Shown here: piece by piece, positions 32,541 through 41,701 of the stretch
Numbering within the stretch: position 1 is the first letter of the stretch
How the letters are laid out: each line of letters opens with the position of its first letter
Origin: Mycobacterium asiaticum
GTDB lineage: Bacteria > Actinomycetota > Actinomycetes > Mycobacteriales > Mycobacteriaceae
NCBI RefSeq assembly: GCF_001673315.1
Contig: NZ_LZLQ01000024.1
Coordinates: 124,001-188,000 of the forward strand
Length of the DNA: 64,000 nt
Direction of reading: 5' to 3'
Notes under the pieces: generated by a model
Databases searched by the model: none
What the model was told of the DNA's origin: nothing
What the model saw: only the letters and a program-made list of their open reading frames with translations
Program-made: the position numbers and the translations under genes

Positions 32541-33344
32541 TTACGGTCCCAGCTGGTATCCGCCGGTCTCCGGGTGGTGGTACCAGCCGCCCGCGGCGTG
32601 TGTTCCACCGTCGACGTGGATGGTCTGGCCGGTGATGTAGGTGGACATGTCGGAAGCGAGAAACACTGCGGTGCTGGCAGTTTCGTCGACATGGCCGGGC
32701 CGTCCCCACGGAACGACGGCACCCATCGCGGCACTGGCGTCCGCACCGCCGAGGGCGGCCAGACCTTCGGTCATGGTGATGTCAGGGGCTATCGCGTTGA
32801 CCCGGATGCCGTAGGGTGCCAACTCGAGTGCGGCGGTCTTGGTGTAGTTGATGACGCCTGCCTTGGCGGCGGCGTATGCCGCGTATCCGGGCGCCGCCCG
32901 CACCCCTTCGATCGAGGTGACCGCCATGATGCTGCCTGGCTGCCCGGCGGTCACCATGAGCCGCGCCACCCGCTGAGTGCACAGCAGCACGTGCCTCAGG
33001 TTCGCCCGATATAGTGCGTCCCAACCGTTTTCGCTGGTCTCCAGCAGTGGGGACGAAAACACGCCACCGGCATTGTTGACCAGGATCGTCGGCGTGCCCA
33101 GCTCGGTCACCGTGCGCGCCAGAGCGGCGTCGACCTGGCTGCTGTCCCGCACGTCGGCGGTGATTCCCAGTGCGCCAATCGATTGCGCAGCAGTCGCACA
33201 GGTGTCGGGATCGCGCTCCCAGATGGCCACCCGCGCACCGAAAGCCGCGAACCCGGCCGCGATGCCGCGTCCGATACCGGCGCCGCCGCCGGTGACCACC
33301 GCGACGCGGCCGGTGAGCAGGATGTCTTTGGGATCGATGCTCAC
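32541..33344 (-). CDS. Short-chain dehydrogenase/reductase
   Basis: A 267-residue SDR: TGGGAGIGRG, NNAGG, S in VTSIEGV and Y-x3-K in YAAAKAG, with the C-terminal FLASDMSTYITGQTIHVDGG. Start GTG 33344 with GGGGGTGAGCG upstream. Last gene of the long minus-strand operon that runs from about 42.4 kb, 31 bp after the CoA-transferase stop. Probably a beta-hydroxyacyl or ring-alcohol dehydrogenase. Confidence 0.92.
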   Translation of the reverse strand: MSIDPKDILLTGRVAVVTGGGAGIGRGIAAGFAAFGARVAIWERDPDTCATAAQSIGALGITADVRDSSQVDAALARTVTELGTPTILVNNAGGVFSSPLLETSENGWDALYRANLRHVLLCTQRVARLMVTAGQPGSIMAVTSIEGVRAAPGYAAYAAAKAGVINYTKTAALELAPYGIRVNAIAPDITMTEGLAALGGADASAAMGAVVPWGRPGHVDETASTAVFLASDMSTYITGQTIHVDGGTHAAGGWYHHPETGGYQLGP

Positions 33345-33375
33345 CGCTCACCCCCGCGGACAAACACGCGGCTGA

Positions 33376-35757
33376 TCATCCCGGCGAGCAGCCGATCACT
33401 CCGTCTGCCTCCAATTCGGCGATCTCCGCGTCGGTTACGCCCAATTCCGCCAGCAGCTCATGGTTATGTTGTCCGAGCAGCGGCGCGGGCTGGGTATGGA
33501 ACCGGCAGGGACCGCCGGACATCCGCATGGGCACGGTGCTGAGCCTAGCCGTGCCGCACACCGGATGATCGACCGTCTCGAAAAAGCCACGCGAAAACAG
33601 TTGTGCAATCTCCGTCTGCCGGTGCGGCTGCAGGACCTTGGCCACCGGCACCCCCGCGTCCCAGAGGACCGTGACGATCTGCTCCGCGGTCCGGTCTGCA
33701 CACCACGCGGCCAGGTGTTCGTCAATGCTGTCCTGGTGCGCACGGCGGCCAGCCGCTGTGGTCAATGTCGGATCCACCGCCCACGGAGGTGATCCAAGAG
33801 CGTCACGCAACTGGCCCCACTGCTGGTCGGTTGCCACCGCGATCGCGACCCAACTGTCGAGTCGCCCGAATTCGTCGATCTCGTTGGTGCGGTACAGATT
33901 CTGCGGAGTCGCGGTAGGCCCGCGATTGCCTGCTCGCTGCAACAGCGCGCCGTACGCGGAGTACTCGATGACCTGCTCCGCCGCGATGTTCAGGGCCGCG
34001 TCGACCATGGCCGCTTCCACCAGCACCCCTTGCCCGGTCCGGCGGCGATGCTCAAGAGCGAGCAGCAGCGCGTTGAGTGCGTGCACCCCCGCGTTGGAAT
34101 CGCCAACGGAGTACGGCTCGAACGGTGTGCGATCGGGGTAGCCGGTCAGCCAGCTCAACCCGGAAGCGGACTCGATGACGTAGGCGAAGGCCGGGTTGTC
34201 ACGCCACGGCCCGTCGAGACCGAAGCCAGGCATGCGCAACACCACCGCGTCGGACCGGATGCGCTGTATCGCAGCGAAATCCAGACCGATTGAATCCAGC
34301 ACGCGGGGCGTGAAGTTCTCCGCGACCACGTCGCAGGTGGCGATGAGCCGGTGCAGCAACTCGCGCCCGCGCGGGCTCTGCAAGTCCAGCGTGAGACCCT
34401 TCTTGTTGGTGTTGAGGGCGGCGAAGATCGGCGATTTCTCCCACCACTGCTCCTCGGTGGCCGGTATACCGGCGATGAGCCGGGTTCCGTCCGGGCGCCG
34501 GGTGGATTCCACGTGTATCACCTCGGCGCCGAGCATGGCCAGGAAGTGGGTGCAAGACGGTCCGGCCCAGAAGGTCGTCATGTCCAGGACCCGAATACCC
34601 TGCAGCGGCAACTGCTGTGCTGGCCGGTCCGGCGTGCGACGGGCGGGCAATTCGGTGGCCCGGTAGAGGGCGGTATGTTCACCGAGCCGGGGCGGCGGGC
34701 CGGGTTCCTGGAGCTGTGCGGGCTTCATCCGATAGGGATGGCGGGGCTGCTGAAAACCATCCCGGGGATTGCGCATGAATGAGCCGCGCTCCTGAAAGTG
34801 GTCCAGTGCAGCGACATTTGCCCCGTTGGCGACGGGGGCGTTGGGTATCCGGAAGGCGGTGGCCAGCTCGCGGATCTCGTCGGCCGGATTGCCGCGCACC
34901 CATTCGTAGATTTCATCGGCATGGATATTGGCCTGCTCGGTGATGGTCAACGCCGAGTTCTCGTCGATCCATTCCGGATGCCCCACCATCGCGCACAGGT
35001 CGAACCATTGCTGGGCGGTTCCACACCCGAGGTCCACCAGGCCGTCCTGGGCTGCGGCCACCCCGGGGACGGTGGGCCGTCTGGTGTCCCGCCACGGACG
35101 TCCGAGCATCTCGAAGTAGGTGACGGGATAGTAAGTGAGGCCGAGGATTTGCGTCTCCAGCATGGACAGGTCGATCAGCTGGCCGCAGTGGAGGTTGCGT
35201 GCGGCGAGCATGGCGGCACTGGTGTAGGCACCCGCCAGATACTCACCGACCTGACCGCCGACGAACACCGGCGCCCGGTCTGCCACGCCGCGTCCCAACC
35301 CGATGATGCCGCCAGACCAGGCCTGCAGGGTGAATTCGGTTGCCGCGCGGTGCCGCCACGGGCCGTCCAGGCCGAACGGTGTGATCGATGCGACGACGAG
35401 GTGGGGATGGCGGTGCAAGATCCCGTGTGGGGTGAACAACTCAGCCACAGCCGACCCGGCCGACCACACCACGGCGTCCGCGGCGGCCAGCAGTCGGTTC
35501 ACCAGCTGGGCATCGTCAGCGTCGGCTGGGTCGACGACGACGCTGTGCTTCGACCCCGCCAGAAAGCTGAACAACGCACCGTCCGCACCGGGAGCCACCG
35601 GTACCCCCGACGCCGTCCAGGTTCGTAGCGAATCGCCCTCTGGTGGTTCGACTTTGATGACTTCCGCACCACCGTCGGCGAGTAGTTTCGTGCAGTACGC
35701 ACCCGCGATGCCGGTGGACAGGTCAATGACGGTGTAGCCGGACAGCGGTGGCGCCAC
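33376..35757 (-). CDS. Double-domain CaiB/BaiF (family III) CoA-transferase
   Basis: A 793-residue tandem fusion of two family III CoA-transferase domains (about 1-365 and 384-793); the usual proteins are about 400 residues and work as interlocked dimers. Domain 2 opens GIRVLDMTTFWAGPSCTHFL and keeps the expected catalytic Asp553 (SVGDSNAG). Domain 1 has Glu172 (GQVGEYLAG) at the equivalent place. One active site in a pseudo-homodimer is therefore likely. It transfers CoA between acyl groups to activate the pathway's acid. GTG 35757 shares its first base with the crotonase stop; a longer start at 35817 would overlap that gene by 61 bp. Confidence 0.9.
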   Translation of the reverse strand: MAPPLSGYTVIDLSTGIAGAYCTKLLADGGAEVIKVEPPEGDSLRTWTASGVPVAPGADGALFSFLAGSKHSVVVDPADADDAQLVNRLLAAADAVVWSAGSAVAELFTPHGILHRHPHLVVASITPFGLDGPWRHRAATEFTLQAWSGGIIGLGRGVADRAPVFVGGQVGEYLAGAYTSAAMLAARNLHCGQLIDLSMLETQILGLTYYPVTYFEMLGRPWRDTRRPTVPGVAAAQDGLVDLGCGTAQQWFDLCAMVGHPEWIDENSALTITEQANIHADEIYEWVRGNPADEIRELATAFRIPNAPVANGANVAALDHFQERGSFMRNPRDGFQQPRHPYRMKPAQLQEPGPPPRLGEHTALYRATELPARRTPDRPAQQLPLQGIRVLDMTTFWAGPSCTHFLAMLGAEVIHVESTRRPDGTRLIAGIPATEEQWWEKSPIFAALNTNKKGLTLDLQSPRGRELLHRLIATCDVVAENFTPRVLDSIGLDFAAIQRIRSDAVVLRMPGFGLDGPWRDNPAFAYVIESASGLSWLTGYPDRTPFEPYSVGDSNAGVHALNALLLALEHRRRTGQGVLVEAAMVDAALNIAAEQVIEYSAYGALLQRAGNRGPTATPQNLYRTNEIDEFGRLDSWVAIAVATDQQWGQLRDALGSPPWAVDPTLTTAAGRRAHQDSIDEHLAAWCADRTAEQIVTVLWDAGVPVAKVLQPHRQTEIAQLFSRGFFETVDHPVCGTARLSTVPMRMSGGPCRFHTQPAPLLGQHNHELLAELGVTDAEIAELEADGVIGCSPG

Positions 35758-36725
35758 TAGGGCTTTTTCTTCCGCTTGGCGTCCTTGGGCGGTCGCGCCT
35801 TCTTGCTCAGACGCCATTCCGGGGGGAACTTGCGGTCGTTATCGTTGACCGCGTCACCAAGACCTCGATCGATGGCGGTGTCGAGGGAGAAGTCGTCCGC
35901 ATCCGCCCGCACCGCGCCACCGGCGGACTCGAAGAAGCCGCTGAGCACACTGCCCATGTACTCACCCTGGAACTGTTTCATGATTTCGAAGAACGTCTTC
36001 TGCATGAAAACCGTGTCAGTAGGGCGATTACGGGCACAAGCCAGTGCATACTTCGCCACCTCGGCTTCGAGTTTCGCTCGGGGCACCACGCTGTTGAGGA
36101 AATTGCAGTCATACATCTCGGCAGCGGTGAATGCCCGCCCGGTGTAGACCATTTCCTGGAATTTGCGGATACCCATAGTCTGCGCCCACCACCACATTCG
36201 TGGTCCCCACCCGTAGTAGCGAAACGACGGATGACCAAAGAGGGCGTCGTCGCTGGCGATCACCAGGTCGGCGTCCGCCGCTTGGTAGAAGTGCCACCCG
36301 TAGCAGTAACCCTTGACCTCCAAGATGCTGATCTTCTTGAAATCCTGCAGGCCGCGGATGCCCGAATTGGGGTTGGCATACCACTGCCCAACCGATGCCC
36401 CATGGCGGAAGGATCCCTTTGGCGGGTAGGTTATTTCGTCGGGGCCGACGCGAAATTCGGCGAGCAGCGGGCCTGGGTCGGGAGAATCTTTGGCCCGCAT
36501 GAACTCTTCGAGGTCCGCGCCTGATCCCAGGTTGTCGCCTGCACCGCGGATCACCACGACCTTGACCTTGTCGTCGAGGCTGGCGCGGTGCAGCAAGTCG
36601 GCGTAGCGCTGCCGTGCAGCGATCGTCGGCGCGTTCAGATACTCCGGGCGGTCGAAGGTGATCGTGGCGATCCGGGTTTTGGCGTCCTGGTCGTAGCGAA
36701 TGATCTTCTCCGCCTTGACGGCCAT
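35757..36725 (-). CDS. Enoyl-CoA hydratase/isomerase family protein (long form)
   Basis: A crotonase-fold protein of 322 residues, longer than the usual 260, with DRPEYLNAP, GAGDNLGSGADLEEF (first oxyanion loop) and KGYCYGWHFYQAADADLVIA (second). The insert after LLAEFRVGPDEITYPPKG and the very basic C-terminus (KKARPPKDAKRKKKP) are unusual. It may act on ring-derived CoA esters. ATG 36725 lies 4 bp after the upstream M24 gene's stop; its own stop abuts the CoA-transferase start. Confidence 0.88.
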   Translation of the reverse strand: MAVKAEKIIRYDQDAKTRIATITFDRPEYLNAPTIAARQRYADLLHRASLDDKVKVVVIRGAGDNLGSGADLEEFMRAKDSPDPGPLLAEFRVGPDEITYPPKGSFRHGASVGQWYANPNSGIRGLQDFKKISILEVKGYCYGWHFYQAADADLVIASDDALFGHPSFRYYGWGPRMWWWAQTMGIRKFQEMVYTGRAFTAAEMYDCNFLNSVVPRAKLEAEVAKYALACARNRPTDTVFMQKTFFEIMKQFQGEYMGSVLSGFFESAGGAVRADADDFSLDTAIDRGLGDAVNDNDRKFPPEWRLSKKARPPKDAKRKKKP

Positions 36726-36728
36726 CGG

Positions 36729-37847
36729 TCACCGCCGCCAGAAGGGACTTGCAGTCAACACCTCGGGTCCGTCGGCGGTGATCAAGACCGCTTCGCGTCC
36801 GAAGACCGCCCCGACGCCCGCCTCCCAGACGTAGCCCGTGACGGCAAGGACCATGCCGGGTTCGAGACGCTCGGCACCGGCGGTCCGGGGCAGGCTCGCG
36901 GAGATGACCGGTGGATCGAAGCCCATACCCAGTCCCCGGGCGACCGGCATCGGCGGTGCCGGTTCACCGGCCGCGGCATAGGCGGCCAGCAACTCACCGG
37001 CCCCGGCGTCCGGCTGACAGACGGCTAGCAGCAGGGACCACAAACGCTCCCAACGATCGAATAGCGCTGCGGCACCGGGGACATCGCCTACCGGCCAGGT
37101 ACGGCCCACTTCGCCGATGTAACCACCGGCCACGACGCCGGCTGACAGCGCGACCAGATCACCGGCCTGCAGCTGACCTCCGTGGGTAGTGCGTCGCCAG
37201 GGGTGTTCGCGCGAAGTCGCCCACGCTACATCCTGATTGGACGGCGTGCTGACGCCTCCCGCGGCTAGTGCCTCCAGCAGCACGCCGGCTAGCATCTGTT
37301 CGCTTACTCCCGGCCGTAGTTCGGCTAAGGCAGCGGCTAACCCAGACTCGGCCACCGCGATCGATTCCCGCAGCGCGCCGATTTCCGCTTCTGTCTTGAT
37401 ACGCCGGGCCGCGCGCATCGCGAGTTCTCCGTCGACAAGCTCGGCAGCGGGGAACGCAGTGGGCAGCAACTGCGCGAAAACCGGTGAGAGCGCGTCGGTC
37501 CCGACGCGGCGGGCGGTGGCCGCACCGTCGATGCGTTGCAGCGCCGCGATGGTGTTCGCCGGATTCCAGGAGATGCCGTACAGGTTCTCGTGCGGAATAT
37601 CCTCGGGCACCCCCTCGTCCCAGGTGCTGAGCAGGTGGATGGCACCCGTCGCGCGGACCAGCACACAGGTGGGGCCGAACGGCCGAGTGCCGGCGACCCA
37701 CAACTGCGGCGCACCGGTGACGTAACGGACGTTTGCCTGCCGTCCCAGCACCAGCACATCCAGGTCGTGCTCGGCCATCTGCGCCAATGCGCGCTCGCGT
37801 CGTCCACCGCGCAGGGCGCGGGCGTCGGCCAGAACCTCAGTTGACAT
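36729..37847 (-). CDS. M24 (creatinase/aminopeptidase-fold) protein with lost metal ligands
   Basis: A 372-residue pita-bread-fold protein, N-terminal creatinase-like domain plus M24 domain. Of the five metal ligands, the two Asp are Ser235 (ALSAG) and Glu246 (IGEVGRT), the His in GLGHG is Met308 (GLGMGF), and the E-P of the fourth is Thr-Gly (AVTGYV); only the last Glu352 may remain. A dinuclear peptidase is therefore improbable. The neighbour upstream has all five, so this may be its non-catalytic partner, or a metal-free hydrolase as creatinase itself is. ATG 37847 overlaps the neighbour by 11 bp. Confidence 0.85.
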   Translation of the reverse strand: MSTEVLADARALRGGRRERALAQMAEHDLDVLVLGRQANVRYVTGAPQLWVAGTRPFGPTCVLVRATGAIHLLSTWDEGVPEDIPHENLYGISWNPANTIAALQRIDGAATARRVGTDALSPVFAQLLPTAFPAAELVDGELAMRAARRIKTEAEIGALRESIAVAESGLAAALAELRPGVSEQMLAGVLLEALAAGGVSTPSNQDVAWATSREHPWRRTTHGGQLQAGDLVALSAGVVAGGYIGEVGRTWPVGDVPGAAALFDRWERLWSLLLAVCQPDAGAGELLAAYAAAGEPAPPMPVARGLGMGFDPPVISASLPRTAGAERLEPGMVLAVTGYVWEAGVGAVFGREAVLITADGPEVLTASPFWRR

Positions 37848-39066
37848 AAGGGTCATAGGGGTAGTCGGTCAAGCGTGTCGAACCTTCCTCGGTGATCACC
37901 AGGACTTCTTCGCTGCGGTAGCCACCGGTGCCGTCTTCCCACACCACCGGCTCGAGCACCAGCACCATGCCTTGCTGAAGGATGAAGTTCTCGTCGAACT
38001 GTGCGCCGAGATCCGTTCCTATCATCGGCATTTCGGCGGCGTTGACGCCGATGCCGTGGCCCAGATAGAAGTGCGGCAACCACGGCCGGGTGCCGCCGTT
38101 GGCGTCAATGGCCGCCCGGCCGAGGTCGGCGGCGGTTGCGCCGGCGCGGGCCACACCCAGCACAGCATTCATGATCTCGCGCCACTTCTCGAACTGCGCC
38201 TGTTGTCGCGGCGAGGGGTCCTGTCCGACAATCCAGGTCCGGCCGAAATCCGAGCAGTAACCCTGGTAGGTGATGCTGACGTCGGTCCACAGCACGTCGC
38301 CCTTGGCCAGTTCGCGTTCCGTGCTCAACAGCGGTAACGCCAGGTCTCCGTGGGTGGTCCAGACGCCGTCGGCCTTGGTCTGCGGCATCACCTGCCAGAT
38401 CGGTTCGAGCATGCTGGCCATTGCCCCCAACTCGAAAGCCCGGCGCAGGAAGCGGGCCGACAGGTCGATCTGGCGGATGCCGGGCACAAGTGAGCGGTGA
38501 ACTTCGACCATCGCCTCGTCGGTTATCCGGATGGCGGCGCGGATACAGGCCAGTTCATCCGGTGTCTTGATCACTTTGGCGGCGCTGATCACAGCTGCGG
38601 CGTCGGTGGGAACGCCGTTGGGGAACAACGTGTTCCGGGCACGCGACATCGCTCCGGTGAATTCGTCTACCGCCACCGACGATCCGGCCGGCACCAGGTC
38701 GGCCAGTAGTCGGCCGAAATCGTCTACCCCTTCGTCGAATTCGAGGTAGACAGGACCGTGCAGGTGATCGGCCGGCAGGCCCGATTCCTGCGCGGCGCCC
38801 TCACGGAACGGCAGAAACAAATGCGGCCAGGGGTCGTCGGCCAGTACGACGGCCACCGGACGTTCGACGTACGATACCCCGGCATCTCCCAGCGGCCAGC
38901 TCGAACCGGTGGCGTAGACCACAGCATTGTTGCCCAGCAGGACCAGGGCGTCGACCCCGCGCTCGGCCATGGCGGTCCGTAGTCGTGCTCCGGTTTCCCG
39001 GCGCATCCGGGATAGGTCCGGGTGCTCCGGGATGGTCAGCCCCGTCGCGTCGGCAAATATGGTCAC
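37837..39066 (-). CDS. M24 family metallopeptidase-like protein, metal site intact
   Basis: A 409-residue member of the X-Pro aminopeptidase/prolidase fold. All metal ligands are visible: Asp262 (WTDVS), Asp273 (CSDFGRTW), His337 (LGHGIG), Glu372 (LEP) and Glu386/387 (RSEEV). GTG 39066 overlaps the amidohydrolase stop by 4 bp (GTGA). In a catabolic operon with P450, crotonase and CoA-transferase, such a protein more probably hydrolyses an amide or C-N bond of the substrate than a peptide. It is translationally coupled to the degenerate paralogue downstream. Confidence 0.88.
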   Translation of the reverse strand: MTIFADATGLTIPEHPDLSRMRRETGARLRTAMAERGVDALVLLGNNAVVYATGSSWPLGDAGVSYVERPVAVVLADDPWPHLFLPFREGAAQESGLPADHLHGPVYLEFDEGVDDFGRLLADLVPAGSSVAVDEFTGAMSRARNTLFPNGVPTDAAAVISAAKVIKTPDELACIRAAIRITDEAMVEVHRSLVPGIRQIDLSARFLRRAFELGAMASMLEPIWQVMPQTKADGVWTTHGDLALPLLSTERELAKGDVLWTDVSITYQGYCSDFGRTWIVGQDPSPRQQAQFEKWREIMNAVLGVARAGATAADLGRAAIDANGGTRPWLPHFYLGHGIGVNAAEMPMIGTDLGAQFDENFILQQGMVLVLEPVVWEDGTGGYRSEEVLVITEEGSTRLTDYPYDPYVN

Positions 39067-40229
39067 AGGCCCAGGAATTCGCGGATGTTGCCGCTCACGA
39101 CCCGAGCGGCCCGCTCCGGACCGACCGCGTCCACGACAGCGGCAAGTGACTTCTCGGAGTACCCGTAGGTGCTCTCGTTGTGTGGGTAGTCCGAGGACCA
39201 CATGACCTTGTCGACGCCGATCCGGTCGATCAGCTCCAAGCCCAGTGGGTCGACCATGAACGACGCACTCATGTGGGTGTCCCAGTAGTACCGGACGTCG
39301 TGCTGCAACGGCCGGTTGAACATGTGCTGATAAGAAGCCACGAGGTGCTCGGCATCCTGCAGCGCCCACGGCACCCAGGCGATCCCACCCTCGAACCAGC
39401 CGACCCGCAGACCGGGGTGCTGATCGAGGATGCCACCGAAGATGTACTTGGAGAACGTTTCCCGGAAGCCGTCGATGTTGATCATCATGCCGACCACCAC
39501 GCTGTTGAACTCGCATGGGCTCTTGGGCGGCGTCTCACCGATGTGGTGGGTGACGGGGATGCCCGCGGCCTCGATCTCGTCCCACACGGCGCTCATTGTC
39601 GTGCTTGCGTAGTCGATCGGGTTACCGTCGTCGTCCTTGCCCGGGTTCAGCGGCATCAGAAACGTTTTGAGCCCCAGCGCTTTCAACTCGGCAAGTGTAT
39701 TGCGGGTGCCGACCGGGTCCCACCAGTTGATCAGACCGGCGCCATAGAAGTGGCCGTTGGAGCGTTCCTGGAGTTCCGCGATGTACTCGTTGTAGATGCG
39801 GAAGGTGAGCTCACGGAGTTTCTTGTCCGGGTAGTGGAACAGCGCCAGCACCGCGTTGGGAAATGCCAGTTCTTTGTCCACACCGTCTTCACGCAGTTCC
39901 TGAATCCGGGCGTCGATGTTGGTGCTGGCGGCCCCGGGCAGGTCGTCGTATTGCATCAGCACCGCGCTGAAATCCCCCGGCAGGAACGACTGTCCCTTAC
40001 GGCCGACCTGATACGCGCCGTCCTCATACCAGATGCGCGGGGCCTTGTCCTTCAGGTCTTCGGGGAAGCGCTCGTAGAAGATGTCCGCGGCGAGAGAGAT
40101 GTGGTTGTCGGCGGAGAAGACCTCGGTGCCGGCCGGCAGACCGACATTGCTGCCGATGGCATGCCCACGTCGGTCTTTCGGTGCGCCAAACCCTTTCGGC
40201 GGATACAGAGTGCTGGATGGTGTCGTCAT
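39063..40229 (-). CDS. Amidohydrolase family 2 protein
   Basis: A 388-residue PF04909 protein. The N-terminal motif is SADNHI, the middle His pair VTHHIGE, then FEGGIAW and the C-terminal SSDYPHNES with the catalytic Asp. ATG 40229. It is the fourth such protein in the window. The P450 gene lies 36 bp upstream and the M24 pair immediately downstream. Hydrolase or decarboxylase on a P450-hydroxylated substrate is the reasonable guess. Confidence 0.91.
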   Translation of the reverse strand: MTTPSSTLYPPKGFGAPKDRRGHAIGSNVGLPAGTEVFSADNHISLAADIFYERFPEDLKDKAPRIWYEDGAYQVGRKGQSFLPGDFSAVLMQYDDLPGAASTNIDARIQELREDGVDKELAFPNAVLALFHYPDKKLRELTFRIYNEYIAELQERSNGHFYGAGLINWWDPVGTRNTLAELKALGLKTFLMPLNPGKDDDGNPIDYASTTMSAVWDEIEAAGIPVTHHIGETPPKSPCEFNSVVVGMMINIDGFRETFSKYIFGGILDQHPGLRVGWFEGGIAWVPWALQDAEHLVASYQHMFNRPLQHDVRYYWDTHMSASFMVDPLGLELIDRIGVDKVMWSSDYPHNESTYGYSEKSLAAVVDAVGPERAARVVSGNIREFLGL

Positions 40230-40265
40230 CGTTGACCTTTCACATACTTCTCGGTGGGCTGAGGC

Positions 40266-41504
40266 TTACCAGGTGACCGGCAACTCGTAGACGCCGTAGG
40301 CGAGGCGATCGTGTTTGAAGGGGATGTCTTGGAGCGGGACGGCCAATTCCAGGGAGGGCACGCGCTGGAACAGCGTGCGGAACACGATCTGCATCTCCGC
40401 GCGGGCCAGTTGCTGTCCTACGCACTGGTGCCTGCCGTAGCCGAAGGCCACATTGCGGTCCGCACCCGAGCGGTGCAGATACAGGCGCTCTGGCTCGGTG
40501 AATGCTTGTGCATCCCAGTTGGCCGGCGCCAGATCGATGATGATGCCTTCGCCCGCGCGGATCACTTCACCGGCGATCACGATGTCTTCCACGGCCACCC
40601 GGCGCTGACCGTTCTGGATGATGCTGAGATAGCGCAACAATTCCTCGACCGCGTTGGCGACGATCTTGGGGTCCTCGGCATCACGGATGGCGGGCACCTG
40701 GTCCGGATTCTCCAGCAGGGCAAGCACTCCGAGCCCGAGCATGTTCGCGGTGGTCTCGTGCCCCGCAATCAGCAAGCCGGTACCGAGCTGGGCTGCTTCC
40801 TTGACGGTGAGTTCCCCGGCCTTGACCCGCTCGGCCAGATCGGAGACCGCGTCCTCGGCCGGATTCTCCATCTTCGTTTCGACCAACTGGCATAGGTACT
40901 TGTGCAGACTCATCGCGCCTTTGACGGTGTCCTCGCCGGTCGCATAACGGGCCAGCCCGACATTGGCGTGGTGCTGGAACATTTCGGCGTCCTCGTAGGG
41001 CACCCCGAGCAGCTGACTGATCACCAGTGATGGCACCGGCAACGCCAGTGCGGTGACGATATCTGCCGGTTTCGGCCCGGCCAGCATCGCGTCGATGTGC
41101 TCGTCGGTGATCTGCTGAATCGCCGGCCGCAGGCCTTCCACCCGCCGAAAAGTGAACGGCTTGGACAACATCCGGCGGAATCTGGTGTGTTCCTCACCGT
41201 CGGAGGTGAACACCGACCGCGGGCGCTTGTGAACGGTCGACAGCATGCCCTGGTTCCAGTGCGGGAACCCGGGCACCCGGTCGTCGACGCTGACCCGGGA
41301 ATCCGAGAACAGCTCGCGGCACTGCTCATAGCCGGTGATGAGCCAGGGCGTGCTGCCGTCCCAGATGCGCACCCGGGACAGCGGTTTGACCTCGGCCAGG
41401 GCCATCACGTCCGGCGGGGGGGCGAACGGGCAGCCGGCCGCGCGTGGCATCGGATATTCCGGGATACCGGTGTCGGTGGTGCTATCCGTGAGTGTGTCGG
41501 ACAC
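40266..41504 (-). CDS. Cytochrome P450
   Basis: A 412-residue P450 resembling the CYP105-like bacterial group: haem motif FGYGRHQCVGQQLAR with Cys361, I-helix IAGHETTAN and K-helix EELLR. An N-terminal CPF motif (AAGCPFAPP) is typical of that group. GTG 41504 is favoured because GAGGAG lies 5 nt upstream; GTG 41510 would overlap it. The ferredoxin gene ends 2 bp upstream. Part of the TetR/ferredoxin/P450 operon. Confidence 0.95.
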   Translation of the reverse strand: MSDTLTDSTTDTGIPEYPMPRAAGCPFAPPPDVMALAEVKPLSRVRIWDGSTPWLITGYEQCRELFSDSRVSVDDRVPGFPHWNQGMLSTVHKRPRSVFTSDGEEHTRFRRMLSKPFTFRRVEGLRPAIQQITDEHIDAMLAGPKPADIVTALALPVPSLVISQLLGVPYEDAEMFQHHANVGLARYATGEDTVKGAMSLHKYLCQLVETKMENPAEDAVSDLAERVKAGELTVKEAAQLGTGLLIAGHETTANMLGLGVLALLENPDQVPAIRDAEDPKIVANAVEELLRYLSIIQNGQRRVAVEDIVIAGEVIRAGEGIIIDLAPANWDAQAFTEPERLYLHRSGADRNVAFGYGRHQCVGQQLARAEMQIVFRTLFQRVPSLELAVPLQDIPFKHDRLAYGVYELPVTW

Positions 41505-41506
41505 GT

Positions 41507-41701
41507 TCACTCCTCGATGTGGATCGCCAGCGCCGGGCAGAAGAGGGCCGCTTTGCGGGCCCCCTCGGCCTGGTCGGCGGGTGGGCTCGGGTTGAGCAGG
41601 ACGACGACGCCGTCCTCGTCACGCTGGTCGAAAACCTCGGGCGCGTTCATCACACAGTTCCCGGACGAAGCGCAAGTATCTTGATTGACAGTAATTTTCA
41701 T
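41507..41701 (-). CDS. Ferredoxin, CXXSXXC-type
   Basis: A 64-residue ferredoxin with CASSGNC and a later FCPALAI: three Cys and Ser at the variable position, again suggesting a [3Fe-4S] cluster. Its ATG overlaps the TetR stop by 4 bp and its stop is 2 bp from the P450 start, so regulator, electron donor and oxygenase are made from one message. Confidence 0.93.
   Translation of the reverse strand: MKITVNQDTCASSGNCVMNAPEVFDQRDEDGVVVLLNPSPPADQAEGARKAALFCPALAIHIEE

Noticed and set aside
39067..39516. 150-residue extension of the intact M24 protein
   Set aside because: It runs over the amidohydrolase gene in another frame; GTG 39066 in a GTGA overlap gives the usual family start.
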